Below, piece by piece: positions 1 through 8,950 of a DNA stretch of 64,000 nt. Position 1 is the stretch's first letter; each line of letters opens with the position of its first letter. The position numbers were made by a program, and so were the translations under genes. The notes under the pieces are model-generated. The model did no database searches. It was not told the origin of the DNA and was given only the letters and a program-made list of their open reading frames with translations. Location: the NCBI RefSeq assembly GCF_001592365.1, contig NZ_BCWU01000006.1, forward strand, positions 244,349-308,348. The letters run 5' to 3'. The DNA comes from Gordonia hydrophobica NBRC 16057 (GTDB lineage: Bacteria; Actinomycetota; Actinomycetes; Mycobacteriales; Mycobacteriaceae).

Positions 1-487
1 CGGCGGACATGAGCGGCAGACGTTCGGCGAAGACGGCGTCGTCGTCGATGAACTCCATGCCCTCGAACAGGGTCTGACTCGCCAGGGCCGCGTGCCGCTT
101 ACGGAGGAAGTCGACACCGTCCTGGCCGTGGCAGAAGCTCACGTGCGGGATGGGGTTGATGAACTCGTCCGGCGCCCCGAGGAGCCCCTTGTCGACGCCG
201 AACGACCAGAACTGACGCGACATCTGGAACTGCTCGTTGATGCCCAGCGCCTTGGTGATGTCGATGTCACCGTTTGCGTCGGCCGGGGTGTAGTTCAGCT
301 CGCACAGCGCCGAGTGACCGGTGCCCGCGTTGTTCCACGGGTCGCTGCTCTCCGCCGCGGCCGCTTCGAGTCGCTCGAACACGCTGATCGACCAGCTCGG
401 TTCCAATTGGCGGAGCAGTGCACCGAGCGTGGCGCTCATGATTCCCGCGCCGACGAGCGCTACATCCGTCTTGATCACTGTGGCCAC
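1..487 (-). CDS. mqo: Malate:quinone oxidoreductase, 5' part (gene runs off the left edge)
   Basis: This is the N-terminal 162 codons of a membrane-associated FAD enzyme that oxidises malate to oxaloacetate and passes electrons to the quinone pool (TCA cycle). Right after the start the frame reads [16 protein letters not shown], the dinucleotide-binding glycine motif of the MQO family, followed by [18 protein letters not shown], a family hallmark. The GTG start at 487 is supported by a GGAGGAG ribosome binding site about 10 bases upstream. A second in-frame GTG lies three codons in. The rest of the gene is outside the window. The next gene is divergent, so a promoter should lie between 488 and 677. 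Confidence 0.93.
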   Translation of the reverse strand, partial: MATVIKTDVALVGAGIMSATLGALLRQLEPSWSISVFERLEAAAAESSDPWNNAGTGHSALCELNYTPADANGDIDITKALGINEQFQMSRQFWSFGVDKGLLGAPDEFINPIPHVSFCHGQDGVDFLRKRHAALASQTLFEGMEFIDDDAVFAERLPLMSA

Positions 488-677
488 GCTGTTGAACTCC
501 TCCACCCATAGGGCATTCAAGACCTGTTTCCGCCTCATTGTTCACCATGGCGTTGTCAGAGCAGGCATCGGTTACCTCAAGTGTGGGGTGTGCGACATCG
601 CGTGCCACGCCGACCTATCGATCGTTCTGCCGGGGACGAGAAGCGCGGTGTCGGGTTCGCACCTTAAGGTGGACCGC

Positions 678-1715
678 GTGAGCATCGTTAAAAGCCGCCG
701 GTGGCGATCCGATGAGTTCCTCGATGGTTTCCAGTCCCTCCCTTTGCCTCTCGGAGACGATCCCGACGGGGACGGCCTCATCGAGGCCACGCTGGTTCGA
801 GCGCCCGGCAACGCCGCGACGACGAACGGCGCCGTCCTGTACGTGCACGGCTTCACCGACTACTTCTTTCAGGCCGACCTCGCCGAGTTCTTCACCGACC
901 GCGGGTACGCGTTCTACGCGGTGGATCTGCGGCGATGCGGCCGGTCGCTGCGCGATGGCGATCAACCGCACTTCGTCACCGACTTGGCGTTCTACGACCG
1001 CGAACTCACGGCGGCCCTCGACGTCATCGTCGAGGAGACCGGCCTCGAGGGGACCGGCGCCGACGACGCCTCGGCGCAGGTCATCGTCGCCGGTCACTCG
1101 ACGGGCGGGCTCATCACCCCGCTCTGGCTGAACCGGCTCCGCGAATCCGATCCCGAGCGCCATCGCCACATCGCCGGACTCGTCCTCAACAGCCCGTGGC
1201 TCGACCTGCAGGGCAGTGCACTGCTGCGAACCGGCGTCGTCGGCGGCCTGATCAAGGGCCTCGGCGCGATTCGCGCCCGCACGGTGGTCCCCCGCGAACT
1301 GTCCGGCGCCTACGGCGACAGCCTGCACGTGAGCCGTCACGGCGAGTGGTCGTACGACCTCCGGTGCAAACCGCTGAGCGGATTCCCGGTCACCTTCGGC
1401 TGGCTGGCCGCGGTACGTGCAGGCCAGCATCGCCTGCACCGCGGGATCGACGTCGGCGTGCCCGCACTGGTGCTGCGCTCCGACAAGACCCGGTTCACCG
1501 ACGGCTACCGCACCGCCGTCGACACCGCCGACTGCGTGCTGAACGTCAAACAGATCGCACAGTGGTCTGCGATGATCGGCCGCACCGTGTGGGCCGTCGC
1601 GGTACCCGACGCCCGCCACGACGTCTTCCTATCCCTCGAGACCCCTCGCCGGATCGCTTACGGCGAGGTCCAGACATGGCTGAACACGGTGTTCGGCGAA
1701 GGAGTACAGCAGTGA
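678..1715 (+). CDS. Alpha/beta hydrolase (serine aminopeptidase S33 / lysophospholipase-like)
   Basis: A 345-residue predicted cytosolic alpha/beta-hydrolase. The strand-turn [11 protein letters not shown] supplies the oxyanion-hole region, GHSTGG is the nucleophile elbow with the catalytic serine, and a late DARHDVFLS segment supplies the expected histidine. These match the Hydrolase_4/S33 group, whose members cleave monoacylglycerols or other esters; the substrate here is unknown. I chose GTG 678 because AAGGTGG sits five bases upstream; GTG 669 is an in-frame alternative. Its stop overlaps the GTG of the mycothione reductase gene, so the two are translationally coupled. The same pairing occurs next to mtr in M. 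tuberculosis (Rv2854-Rv2855). Confidence 0.82.
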   Translation: MSIVKSRRWRSDEFLDGFQSLPLPLGDDPDGDGLIEATLVRAPGNAATTNGAVLYVHGFTDYFFQADLAEFFTDRGYAFYAVDLRRCGRSLRDGDQPHFVTDLAFYDRELTAALDVIVEETGLEGTGADDASAQVIVAGHSTGGLITPLWLNRLRESDPERHRHIAGLVLNSPWLDLQGSALLRTGVVGGLIKGLGAIRARTVVPRELSGAYGDSLHVSRHGEWSYDLRCKPLSGFPVTFGWLAAVRAGQHRLHRGIDVGVPALVLRSDKTRFTDGYRTAVDTADCVLNVKQIAQWSAMIGRTVWAVAVPDARHDVFLSLETPRRIAYGEVQTWLNTVFGEGVQQ

Positions 1716-3115
1716 CCACCCAAGAAGTCGATCTCGCGATCATCGGTTCCGGCAGCGGCAACTCGATCCCCGACGAACGATTCGACGCGTCGAGCATCGC
1801 GATCTTCGAGGAAGGCGTCTACGGCGGCACCTGCCTCAACGTGGGCTGCATTCCCACCAAGATGTTCGTCTACGCCGCGGACGTCGCGGACAGCGCGCGG
1901 TCTTCGGCTCGATACGGCGTCGACGCCTCGGTGAACACCGTCGATTGGCGTGCGATCGTCGGCCGCGTCTTCGGCCGCATCGACCCGATCGCGCAGAGCG
2001 GCAAGGAGTATCGCACCGACCGCTGCGAGAACATCACCGTGTACACCAGCCATGTGCAGTTCGACGGCCGCGACGCCGATACCGGCCGCTACCGGCTGGT
2101 GACCGCTGCCGGGGACGAGGTGCTGGCCCAGCAGGTCGTGATCGCCGCGGGCTCCCGGTCCGACGTGCCGTCGATCATCGCCGACTCGGGGATCCGGTAT
2201 TACACCAACTCCGACGTGATGCGGCTTCCCGAGCTCCCGAAGCGGATGGCGATCGTCGGCAGCGGTTACATCGCCGCCGAGTTCGCGCACGTCTTCGCCT
2301 CGCTCGGCGTCGACGTCACGGTCATCGCGCGCAGCGGCCGGTTGCTCCGCGCCCTCGACGACGACGTCAGCGAGCGCTTCACGCAGGTGGCGAGCGAGGC
2401 CTGGACCGTGCGGTTGAACGCCACGATGACCGGGGCCGCAGACCAGCCCGACGGTTCCGTTCGCCTCGATTTCGCCGACGGCGATTCGGTCGACGCCGAC
2501 GTGGTGCTGGTGGCGGTCGGTCGCACCCCGAACGGCGACCGGTTGAATCTCGAGTCGATCGACGTCACGCTCACCGATGACGGCCGCGTTCCGTGCGACG
2601 AGCACGGACGCACTCCGGCGACCGGCGTGTGGGCGCTCGGCGACGTCAGCTCGCCGTACCAGCTCAAGCACGTCGCCAACCACGAACAGCGCGTGGTGCA
2701 GGCGAACCTGCTGCACGGGTGGGACTCCCCCGACCTGGTCTCCTTCGACCATCGCTACGTTCCGTTCGCGGTTTTCACCCATCCGCAGATCGCCGCCGTC
2801 GGCCTCACCGAGGCGCAGGCGCGGGCGACCGGCCGGGACATCACGGTGAAGGTGCAGAACTACGGCGACGTCGCGTACGGCTGGGCGATGGAGGACACCA
2901 CCGGCTTCTGCAAGGTGATCGCCGACCGCGGCACCGGTGAGCTGCTCGGCGCGCATCTGATCGGTCCGCAGGCGTCGACGGTGATCCAGCCGGTGATCCA
3001 GGCCATGAGCTTCGGCCTCGGTGCCCGCGAGATGGCCCGCGGCCAGTACTGGATTCACCCGGCGATGCCGGAGGTCCTGGAGAACGCCCTCCTAGGCCTG
3101 GAGTTGGACGACTAG
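1712..3115 (+). CDS. mtr: Mycothione reductase
   Basis: A 467-residue NAD(P)H- and FAD-dependent disulfide reductase that regenerates mycothiol from mycothione, the actinobacterial counterpart of glutathione reductase. The N-terminus has a GSGSGN nucleotide-binding motif, and the redox-active disulfide lies in [13 protein letters not shown] (Cys41 and Cys46). A second Rossmann fold begins at [21 protein letters not shown] marks the FAD ribityl site, and the C-terminal dimerisation domain ends with the [12 protein letters not shown] segment carrying the active-site His-Glu pair. Length is normal for the family. The GTG start overlaps the preceding hydrolase stop by four bases. Dihydrolipoamide dehydrogenase is the nearest alternative, but the N-terminal sequence and locus favour Mtr. 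Confidence 0.94.
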   Translation: MTTQEVDLAIIGSGSGNSIPDERFDASSIAIFEEGVYGGTCLNVGCIPTKMFVYAADVADSARSSARYGVDASVNTVDWRAIVGRVFGRIDPIAQSGKEYRTDRCENITVYTSHVQFDGRDADTGRYRLVTAAGDEVLAQQVVIAAGSRSDVPSIIADSGIRYYTNSDVMRLPELPKRMAIVGSGYIAAEFAHVFASLGVDVTVIARSGRLLRALDDDVSERFTQVASEAWTVRLNATMTGAADQPDGSVRLDFADGDSVDADVVLVAVGRTPNGDRLNLESIDVTLTDDGRVPCDEHGRTPATGVWALGDVSSPYQLKHVANHEQRVVQANLLHGWDSPDLVSFDHRYVPFAVFTHPQIAAVGLTEAQARATGRDITVKVQNYGDVAYGWAMEDTTGFCKVIADRGTGELLGAHLIGPQASTVIQPVIQAMSFGLGAREMARGQYWIHPAMPEVLENALLGLELDD

Positions 3116-3123
3116 CGCGGCGC

Positions 3124-3233
3124 GCCTCCCACGCTGATCGAGTGCCACCCGCGAGCGCACCAGCACGCCTCCCACGCTGATCGAGTGCCACCCGCGAGCC
3201 CGCCTCCCACGCTGATCGAGTGCCACCTGCGAG
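3124..3233. repeat. Three near-identical 32-bp intergenic repeats
   Basis: The 32-base unit beginning GCCTCCCACGCTGATCGAG occurs at 3124-3155, 3167-3198 and 3202-3233. Copies 1 and 2 are identical and copy 3 has one C-to-T change. Starts are 43 and 35 bases apart. They lie between the convergent ends of mtr and a hydrolase. The downstream flank (3234-3259, with GTGTATCGAGATC) resembles dispersed intergenic elements common in Gordonia-like genomes. With only three copies and unequal short spacers, this is not a CRISPR array. Confidence 0.85.
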
Positions 3234-3285
3234 CGCAGCGAGCAAGTGGTGTATCGAGATCGCCGCAACAGACGCCGGCACTCGC

Positions 3286-4113
3286 CTAAAACCGCGACGA
3301 CCGCAGCGAGATCTCGGTCGCGAGCGCTGCGGGGGCGTTCTCCGGAATCCAGTGGTCGACGCCTTCGAGGACCGAGAACCGGAAGTCCGAGTACACGTAC
3401 CGACCGCTGAACTCGGCCTGTTCACGGCCGAGCGCGGAGTCGGCGTCGCTCCACAGCATGGTCGTCGGGATCTCGACCGGCGGGCATGCGAGGGTCTCGG
3501 CGATGTTGCCGGTGAAGTTGGCGCGATACCAGTTCAGCGGCCCGGTCATAGCCCCCGGCTCCAGGATCGGCCGCAGTTCGTCGGCCGTGACGCCGGCCCG
3601 GCGGAGCAGGATCCCGTCGCGGCCGGAGAGCTTCTCCTCGGCGTCGGGCGCGATGAAGCTCTTGATGTACGCCGACCGTTCGCGCTGGTCCGATCCGTCC
3701 TCCAGCGCGTCCCGCATCGCCGACGGATGCCCGGTGCTCACTGCGACGAGTCCGGTGAACCGGTCCGGATGCTTGGCCGCGAGCTGCCAGGCGACGATGC
3801 CGCCCCAGTCGTGGCCGACGATCATGGAATACGAGATGTTCAGGTGATCGAGGATGCCGATGACGTCGGACACCAGTTTCTCGAGCCGGTAGTCCGCGAC
3901 GTCGTCCGGGCGTGCGCCGGGACTGTAGCCCCGCTGGTTGATGGTGAGCGTGCGCAGGCCCGCCTCGTGGACACGCGGAATCACGGCGTCGAAGCACTGC
4001 GCATTCACCGGGAACCCGTGCAGCAGCACCACCCACGGGCCGCGGGCAGGGCCCTGCTCCTCGACGTCGAAGATCAGTCCGTCATGTTCTACCGTCAGGC
4101 GCGAGGTGGTCAC
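3286..4113 (-). CDS. Alpha/beta hydrolase, epoxide-hydrolase/haloalkane-dehalogenase type
   Basis: A 275-residue predicted cytosolic hydrolase. LLHGFPVN is the HGFP oxyanion motif, and VGHDWGG is the nucleophile elbow with aspartate instead of serine, as in epoxide hydrolases and haloalkane dehalogenases. LWSDAD probably places the acid, and EGVDHWIPENAP supplies the catalytic histidine. The Asp nucleophile makes an ester hydrolase less likely, but the substrate cannot be read from sequence. GTG 4113 is taken as start because the sequence upstream lacks family similarity and the map stop is only 14 bases away; no strong ribosome binding site is visible. It is the downstream gene of a map-hydrolase pair. 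Confidence 0.8.
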   Translation of the reverse strand: MTTSRLTVEHDGLIFDVEEQGPARGPWVVLLHGFPVNAQCFDAVIPRVHEAGLRTLTINQRGYSPGARPDDVADYRLEKLVSDVIGILDHLNISYSMIVGHDWGGIVAWQLAAKHPDRFTGLVAVSTGHPSAMRDALEDGSDQRERSAYIKSFIAPDAEEKLSGRDGILLRRAGVTADELRPILEPGAMTGPLNWYRANFTGNIAETLACPPVEIPTTMLWSDADSALGREQAEFSGRYVYSDFRFSVLEGVDHWIPENAPAALATEISLRSSRF

Positions 4114-4127
4114 CGAGACAGGATATG

Positions 4128-4994
4128 TCACACGGCATCGGGCAGAGTGAGGATTTCGGCTCCGGTGTCGGTCACGACGAGCGTGTGCTCGAACTGCGCC
4201 GTCCACTTCCGGTCGGCGGTGACGACGGTCCAGTCGTCGTCCCACATCTCCCACGGCAGATCACCGAGGTTGATCATCGGCTCGATGGTGAAGACCATGC
4301 CGGGTTCGAGCACCGTCTCGACGCTGGGCTGGTCGTAGTGCAGCACGATCAGCCCGTTGTGAAATGTCTCACCGATGCCGTGGCCGGTGAAGTCGCGGAC
4401 CACGGTGTACCCGAACCGTTTCGCGTACGCCTCGATGACGCGGCCGATCACGTTGAGCTCCCGACCGGGCTTCACCGCCTTGATGGCGCGTTCGGTCGCG
4501 ATCCGGGTGCGGTCCACCAGATCGCGCGCCTCCTGGGAGACGTCGCCCGCGAGGAAGGTGGCGTTGGTGTCGCCGTGCACTCCGTCGATGTACGCGGTGA
4601 CGTCGATGTTGACGATGTCACCGTCCTGGATCACCGTCGAGTCCGGGATCCCGTGGCAGATCACCTCGTTCAACGACGTGCAGCACGACTTCGGGAAGTC
4701 CTTGTAGCCGAGCGTCGACGGGTAGGCTCCGTGGTCGATCATGTACTCGTGGGCGATCCGGTCGAGTTCGTCGGTCGTGACGCCCGGTGCGACGGCGCGG
4801 CCGGCCTCGGCGAGCGCATTGGCCGCGATCTTGCTCGCGACGCGCATCTTCTCGATCGTCTCCGGTGTCTGCACCCACGGTTCGCTGCCCTCGTTGACGG
4901 TGTCCTTCCACGCGTATTCGGGGCGCTCGATGGAGTCGGGGACGGAACGCGTCGGTGACACGACGCCGGGAACCAGTGGGGCACGAACTGTCAT
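4128..4994 (-). CDS. map: Methionine aminopeptidase type I (MapB-like)
   Basis: A 288-residue dinuclear-metal peptidase that removes the initiator methionine from nascent proteins. Metal ligands are visible: two aspartates in [19 protein letters not shown], the histidine in GHGIGETFH, and the glutamates in FTIEPMI and FEHTL. About 40 residues precede the catalytic fold; they include a PEYAWK segment typical of the longer actinobacterial MapB, and M. tuberculosis MapB is 285 residues. The ATG at 4994 begins [10 protein letters not shown]. It is divergent from hmuT, with 114 bases between the two starts holding an iron box, so iron could also affect map expression; that is inference. Confidence 0.93.
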   Translation of the reverse strand: MTVRAPLVPGVVSPTRSVPDSIERPEYAWKDTVNEGSEPWVQTPETIEKMRVASKIAANALAEAGRAVAPGVTTDELDRIAHEYMIDHGAYPSTLGYKDFPKSCCTSLNEVICHGIPDSTVIQDGDIVNIDVTAYIDGVHGDTNATFLAGDVSQEARDLVDRTRIATERAIKAVKPGRELNVIGRVIEAYAKRFGYTVVRDFTGHGIGETFHNGLIVLHYDQPSVETVLEPGMVFTIEPMINLGDLPWEMWDDDWTVVTADRKWTAQFEHTLVVTDTGAEILTLPDAV

Positions 4995-5060
4995 GTGGGC
5001 GATTCTACGGCGCACCGTGATTCGTGCCGCACCGATGTGCGTTCGCCTTCCGCGCAGCAG

Positions 5061-5079
5061 TAAGGTGTGCCTAACAGAA
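5061..5079. promoter_or_regulatory. IdeR/DtxR-type iron box upstream of hmuT
   Basis: TAAGGTGTGCCTAACAGAA matches 14 of 19 positions of the DtxR/IdeR consensus TTAGGTTAGCCTAACCTAA, including the core GGT..GCCTAAC. It lies 30 bases before the hmuT ATG and 67 bases before the divergent map start, where an iron-loaded repressor would be expected to block hmuTUV transcription. Confidence 0.78.
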
Positions 5080-5108
5080 CGACTGGCGACGAAGGTGGAA
5101 TCAACGTA

Positions 5109-6140
5109 ATGGCTCACCCCCGATCCGCGGCGTCGTCCACCCGCCCGCGGCTCGTGTCACGGCGATTCGTCGCGGTCTGGGCCGCCCTAGCGTCGGTTGT
5201 CGTCCTCGTGACCGGCTGCACCACCGAGCCCATCGACACCGGAGCGGGCACTGCCGCCGCGACCAAGCCCACCCTGCGGTCGGGCCCGACCACCGCGACG
5301 CTGCCGCACCCGGACATCGTTCCGGTCGTCACCGATCCGACTCCGGGGCCGCGGGCCGATCGCATCATCGCGTTGGATCGGAACGGAACCCTCGGCTCCA
5401 TCGTCTTCGCCCTCGGGCTGGGCCCGCACGTCGTTGGCCGGGACCGGTCGACGACGTTCCCCTCAGCTGGCGACCTGCCGTACGTGACCGAGACCGGACA
5501 CGCGATCAACCCCGAGCGGGTCCTGGCGCAGAATCCGTCGATCGTTCTGGTCACCGACGACGCCACGCCGCCCGGTTCCGTCGAGCAGTTGCGTGCGGCG
5601 GGCATCGCGGTGGAGGTGTTCACCGGCAAACGCTCGATCGCAGGCAACTCCGCGCTCATCACCGATGTGGCGCGAGCGCTCGGCGTGCCCGATGCCGGCG
5701 CGGCGCTGGTCGCGCGCACCGAGAAGCAGATCGCGGACGCGCGCGCACTGGTGCCCGATCCGTCCGAGGATCCGACGATCGGCTTCCTCTACATCCGTGG
5801 ACCGCACCTGATACTGCTCGCCGGTCCCCGGTCGGGCGCCGATGATCTGATCGCGGCCCTCGGCGGCATCGACGCCGGGACCAAAGCGGGTCTGACGTCG
5901 GCGTTCACCCAGGTCAGCGCCGAGTCGATGATTCGCGCCGATCCGGAGGTGATCCTCGTGATGACGCAGGGCGCCGAATCGGTGGGCGGGATGGACGCGG
6001 TGCTCCGACTCCCCGCCGTCGCCGACACCGATGCCGGTCGGCACGGTCGGATCGTCGAGATGGACGAGACCCAGATCCTGATGTTCGGCCCCGACACCGG
6101 ACTGGTTCTCGGCGCCCTCGCGAAGGCCATCTATGCCTGA
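5109..6140 (+). CDS. hmuT: Heme/iron ABC transporter substrate-binding lipoprotein
   Basis: A 343-residue exported binding protein that captures heme or a ferric ligand outside the membrane. A basic N-terminus, a hydrophobic stretch and the lipobox LVTGC at about residues 35-39 mark a lipoprotein. The mature part is a Periplasmic_binding_2 fold, with the usual signatures [21 protein letters not shown] and [18 protein letters not shown] 5109 follows GAAGGTGG at good spacing; an upstream in-frame extension lacks signal-peptide logic. It is the first gene of a tight three-gene operon with FecCD permease and ATPase genes, preceded by an iron box. Heme rather than siderophore is favoured by family resemblance to HmuT but not proven. 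Confidence 0.87.
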   Translation: MAHPRSAASSTRPRLVSRRFVAVWAALASVVVLVTGCTTEPIDTGAGTAAATKPTLRSGPTTATLPHPDIVPVVTDPTPGPRADRIIALDRNGTLGSIVFALGLGPHVVGRDRSTTFPSAGDLPYVTETGHAINPERVLAQNPSIVLVTDDATPPGSVEQLRAAGIAVEVFTGKRSIAGNSALITDVARALGVPDAGAALVARTEKQIADARALVPDPSEDPTIGFLYIRGPHLILLAGPRSGADDLIAALGGIDAGTKAGLTSAFTQVSAESMIRADPEVILVMTQGAESVGGMDAVLRLPAVADTDAGRHGRIVEMDETQILMFGPDTGLVLGALAKAIYA

Positions 6141-7218
6141 GACCGCAGCACCGGATCGACCGACAACGACCGCCGCGGCGCCTTCGCGAGGCCGCACCCG
6201 CGCGCTGTGGGTGATGCTCGCGACGGCGATCCTGCTCGGGGTGGTGGTCGTGTTCTCCGCGGGGACGGGCCAGGTACAGATCCCGCCGCTGGAGGTCCTC
6301 GGTTCCATCGTGCACCACTGGCATCTCGACATCGGCCCCCTCCCGTCGCACCCCCAGGGCGAGAACGCGCTCTGGGTGTCGCGGTTCCCCCGAATCCTGT
6401 TGGGACTGCTGGTCGGCATCGCACTCGGAACGGCGGGGTGTCTGCTCCAGGGCGTCCTCGCCAATCCGCTCGCCGAACCCGGCATCATCGGCGTCTCGTC
6501 GGGCGCCGCGGTCGGCGCCTGCCTGATGATCGTGATCGGCGGCACCGGAACCAACGGCTGGGCGATCGCAGGCGCGGCCGCGCTGTTCGGCCTCATCACC
6601 ACTGCGGGCGTCTACGTCCTCTCGATCCGCGACGGCGCGTCGTCGACCATCATGCTGGTGCTGACCGGCATCGCCGTGAACGCCTTCTGCCTCGGGATCA
6701 TCGCGTACCTGACCTACATCGCGTCGACCGCCGCGCGCGAACAGATCGTGTTCTGGCAGTTGGGCTCGTTGGCGGGCAACGTCTCCTGGACGCAGGTCAA
6801 GATCGTCGCGCCGCTCGCGATCGCGGGCCTCGCCGGCGGCATGGTCTTGGTGCGCAAACTGGATCTGCTCGCCCTCGGCGAGGTGCAGGCCGCCGCGTTG
6901 GGAGTCAACGTCGAAGCCGTCCGCCGCCAGGTGATCGTCCTGGTCGCCATGCTGACCGCAGCGGGTGTGGCCTTCACCGGCATCGTGATGTTCGTCGGTC
7001 TGATCGTCCCCCACGTGATGCGGTTGCTCGTCGGACCGAAGCACGCCTGGCTGCTTCCGGCCAGCGCGCTCGGTGGCGCCCTGGTGATAGCGGCGGCCGA
7101 TCTCGGCGCCCGCACGCTGACCGGCGGCGAACTCCCTCTGGGCATGCTCACCTCGCTGATCGGCGGACCCGTCTTCTTCCTGCTGCTGCGACAGCGCAAC
7201 GCCGCGGGACGGTGGTGA
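6133..7218 (+). CDS. hmuU: FecCD-family heme/iron ABC permease
   Basis: A 361-residue inner-membrane permease with about ten predicted helices, starting with LWVMLATAILLGVVVVFSAG. Family marks are the RFPRILLGLLVGIALGTAGCLLQG segment, LGVN in the cytoplasmic loop that contacts the ATPase, and the conserved FVGLIVPHVMR and GGPVFFLLL motifs near the C-terminus. Its ATG overlaps the last codons of hmuT by eight bases, indicating translational coupling, and hmuV follows after three bases. As a homodimer it would move heme or iron delivered by HmuT into the cytoplasm. Confidence 0.9.
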   Translation: MPETAAPDRPTTTAAAPSRGRTRALWVMLATAILLGVVVVFSAGTGQVQIPPLEVLGSIVHHWHLDIGPLPSHPQGENALWVSRFPRILLGLLVGIALGTAGCLLQGVLANPLAEPGIIGVSSGAAVGACLMIVIGGTGTNGWAIAGAAALFGLITTAGVYVLSIRDGASSTIMLVLTGIAVNAFCLGIIAYLTYIASTAAREQIVFWQLGSLAGNVSWTQVKIVAPLAIAGLAGGMVLVRKLDLLALGEVQAAALGVNVEAVRRQVIVLVAMLTAAGVAFTGIVMFVGLIVPHVMRLLVGPKHAWLLPASALGGALVIAAADLGARTLTGGELPLGMLTSLIGGPVFFLLLRQRNAAGRW

Positions 7219-7221
7219 GCG

Positions 7222-7995
7222 ATGGACCGTTACGAACTGACGGCCAGTCACGTCGACGCCAGTATCGGGCGACGCCGCATCCTGCACGACATCGATCTGA
7301 CGGCGCACCCGGGCGAAATCCTCGCCCTCGTCGGTCCCAACGGCTGCGGCAAGTCGACCCTGCTGTCGGTGCTCGCCGGCGTCCGGGCACCGGATGCGGG
7401 TTCAGTGCGGATCGGCGAGCTCGACGTCCATCACGTCGACTCGCGGACGCTCGCCCGCGCCCGGGCCCTGGTCACGCAGCAGAACCGCACCGACACTCCG
7501 TTCCCGGTCCGGGAGGTGGTGGAGATGGGGCGCTTCCCCTGGACGCGCACCCCGCAGGCACGACAGTCCGAGGAGATCATCGACGCCGCTATCGTCGAAT
7601 GCCAGTTGGAAGACCTCGTCGACCGGCCGTTCGCGCAATTGTCCGGCGGGCAGCAGGCGCGGGTGTCGCTGGCACGCGCGCTGGCGCAGGACTCGCCCGT
7701 GCTCCTGCTCGACGAACCGACCGCGGCCCTCGACATCGGGCACACCGAGCAGGTGCTGTCGATTCTGAAACGACGCGCTGCTATGGGTGCGACGGTGATT
7801 CTGGTGGTGCACGACCTCTCGCTGACCGCGGCGTACGCCGATCGTGTCGCGGTGATGGCGGACGGGCGGCTCCTCGCGACCGGCACCGTCGACGAGGTGA
7901 TGACGGTGGATCTGTTGAGCCGGACCTACGACCATCCGGTGCTGATCTGGGACCACCCCGACACGGGCGAGCGCATCATCACGCCCGCCCGCTGA
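7222..7995 (+). CDS. hmuV: Heme/iron ABC transporter ATP-binding protein
   Basis: A 257-residue cytoplasmic ATPase powering the HmuTU importer. Walker A is GPNGCGKST near residues 37-45, the ABC signature is LSGGQQARVSLARAL, Walker B is VLLLDEPTAALD, and the switch histidine lies in VVHDLSLTAAYADR. Length and motifs fit the FepC/HmuV group. The ATG is three bases after the hmuU stop. The operon ends here, six bases before the stop of a convergent gene, with no clear hairpin between them. Confidence 0.92.
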   Translation: MDRYELTASHVDASIGRRRILHDIDLTAHPGEILALVGPNGCGKSTLLSVLAGVRAPDAGSVRIGELDVHHVDSRTLARARALVTQQNRTDTPFPVREVVEMGRFPWTRTPQARQSEEIIDAAIVECQLEDLVDRPFAQLSGGQQARVSLARALAQDSPVLLLDEPTAALDIGHTEQVLSILKRRAAMGATVILVVHDLSLTAAYADRVAVMADGRLLATGTVDEVMTVDLLSRTYDHPVLIWDHPDTGERIITPAR

Positions 7996-8001
7996 CGGCC
8001 G

Positions 8002-8874
8002 CTAGGACCCCTTGCGCTGCGCGATGATGTTCAGCACGCCCAACACCACGAGGGCGATGCCGCCGAGGAGTGTCAGCCACAGACCGAAACCGACGCTGAA
8101 CTTGATGTTGAAGATGTCGCCGTAGGGGCCCAGATCGTTCTTCGAACTCATCACGTCGGCGATGTCGATGATCGCGATGAGGGTGATGAGGACGCCGGCG
8201 ACCAGGGTTCCGATACTCGCCACGCGCGGGAGGATCGGCTGCTGGGCGGCCAAGAAGACCGTCGCGCCCGCCAGCCCTCCGGCGACCAACGCGAGGATGA
8301 GCGTGAACCACCCGTCCTTGCCGTCACCGGTACCCGACACCGAGCCGCCGGTGAACGAGACCCAGGGCAGGAAGGCGGCGATGAACACCACCACCGCGGC
8401 GCCGACGGTGCCCCAGAGGAACGGAACCAGCTTCGGGGACACGGTGCCGCCCGGTGCGGACAGTCCCGAGAGCTGCTGACCGAACGGTGCGAACCCGCCG
8501 GGCTGCCCCGACGCGGCGGGCGCGCCGTACTGCGGTGTCGGCGTCTGACCGACGGGTGGCTGACCGGGCTGATGCTGCCCGGGCTGGGGCTGACCGTACT
8601 GGGGCTGACCTTGCTGGGGTTGGCCGTACTGGGATTGACCGTACTGGGATTGACCGAACTGGGGTTGGCCCTGCTGGGGTTGGCCGTACTGGGACGGATC
8701 AGGCTGAGGCTGGCTCTGCTGGTACTGACCCTGCTGGGCCTGGTCCGGGTACGGCTGACCGGGCTGAGGTTGCCCCGGCTGAGATTGACCCGGCTGGGGT
8801 TGACCCGGCTGGGGTGCGCCGTACTGCGGGTACTGGCTGGGATCCTGCGGAGGAGTGGGATTCGGTCCGCTCAT
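8002..8874 (-). CDS. Gln/Pro/Gly-repeat membrane protein (DUF5336-like)
   Basis: A 290-residue protein with two halves. Residues 1 to about 140 are low complexity, built of short repeats such as [10 protein letters not shown] and YGQSQ. Residues 155-290 hold four predicted helices: [20 protein letters not shown], a second near [12 protein letters not shown], a third near [12 protein letters not shown], and a fourth near [13 protein letters not shown]. This layout matches mycobacterial proteins annotated as 34-kDa antigenic homologues, whose function is unknown. ATG 8874 follows AAAGGCGG; a TTG further upstream is less likely. The repetitive half could vary in length by slippage. Confidence 0.72.
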   Translation of the reverse strand: MSGPNPTPPQDPSQYPQYGAPQPGQPQPGQSQPGQPQPGQPYPDQAQQGQYQQSQPQPDPSQYGQPQQGQPQFGQSQYGQSQYGQPQQGQPQYGQPQPGQHQPGQPPVGQTPTPQYGAPAASGQPGGFAPFGQQLSGLSAPGGTVSPKLVPFLWGTVGAAVVVFIAAFLPWVSFTGGSVSGTGDGKDGWFTLILALVAGGLAGATVFLAAQQPILPRVASIGTLVAGVLITLIAIIDIADVMSSKNDLGPYGDIFNIKFSVGFGLWLTLLGGIALVVLGVLNIIAQRKGS

Positions 8875-8950
8875 GACGAGGCCGCCTTTCCTGACGTAAG
8901 TCCCCAAAGAATGACATATCGAACACCATTCGTCCTGTCTTCGGTGGACG

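Noticed and set aside
935..1711. In-frame upstream extension of mycothione reductase over the hydrolase gene
   Set aside because: Arg-rich out-of-frame reading of the hydrolase; GTG 1712 gives the normal family length.
3124..3233. CRISPR-like repeats
   Set aside because: Only three copies, spacers of 11 and 3 bases, and no cas genes nearby.
2841..3425. Minus-strand open frame with a repeated ALAGGTRSAWEA peptide
   Set aside because: The peptide repeat comes from the intergenic DNA repeat and the frame also crosses mtr antisense.
8454..8876. Repetitive open frames on the plus strand
   Set aside because: They mirror the Gln/Pro repeat of the minus-strand membrane protein and lack independent support.
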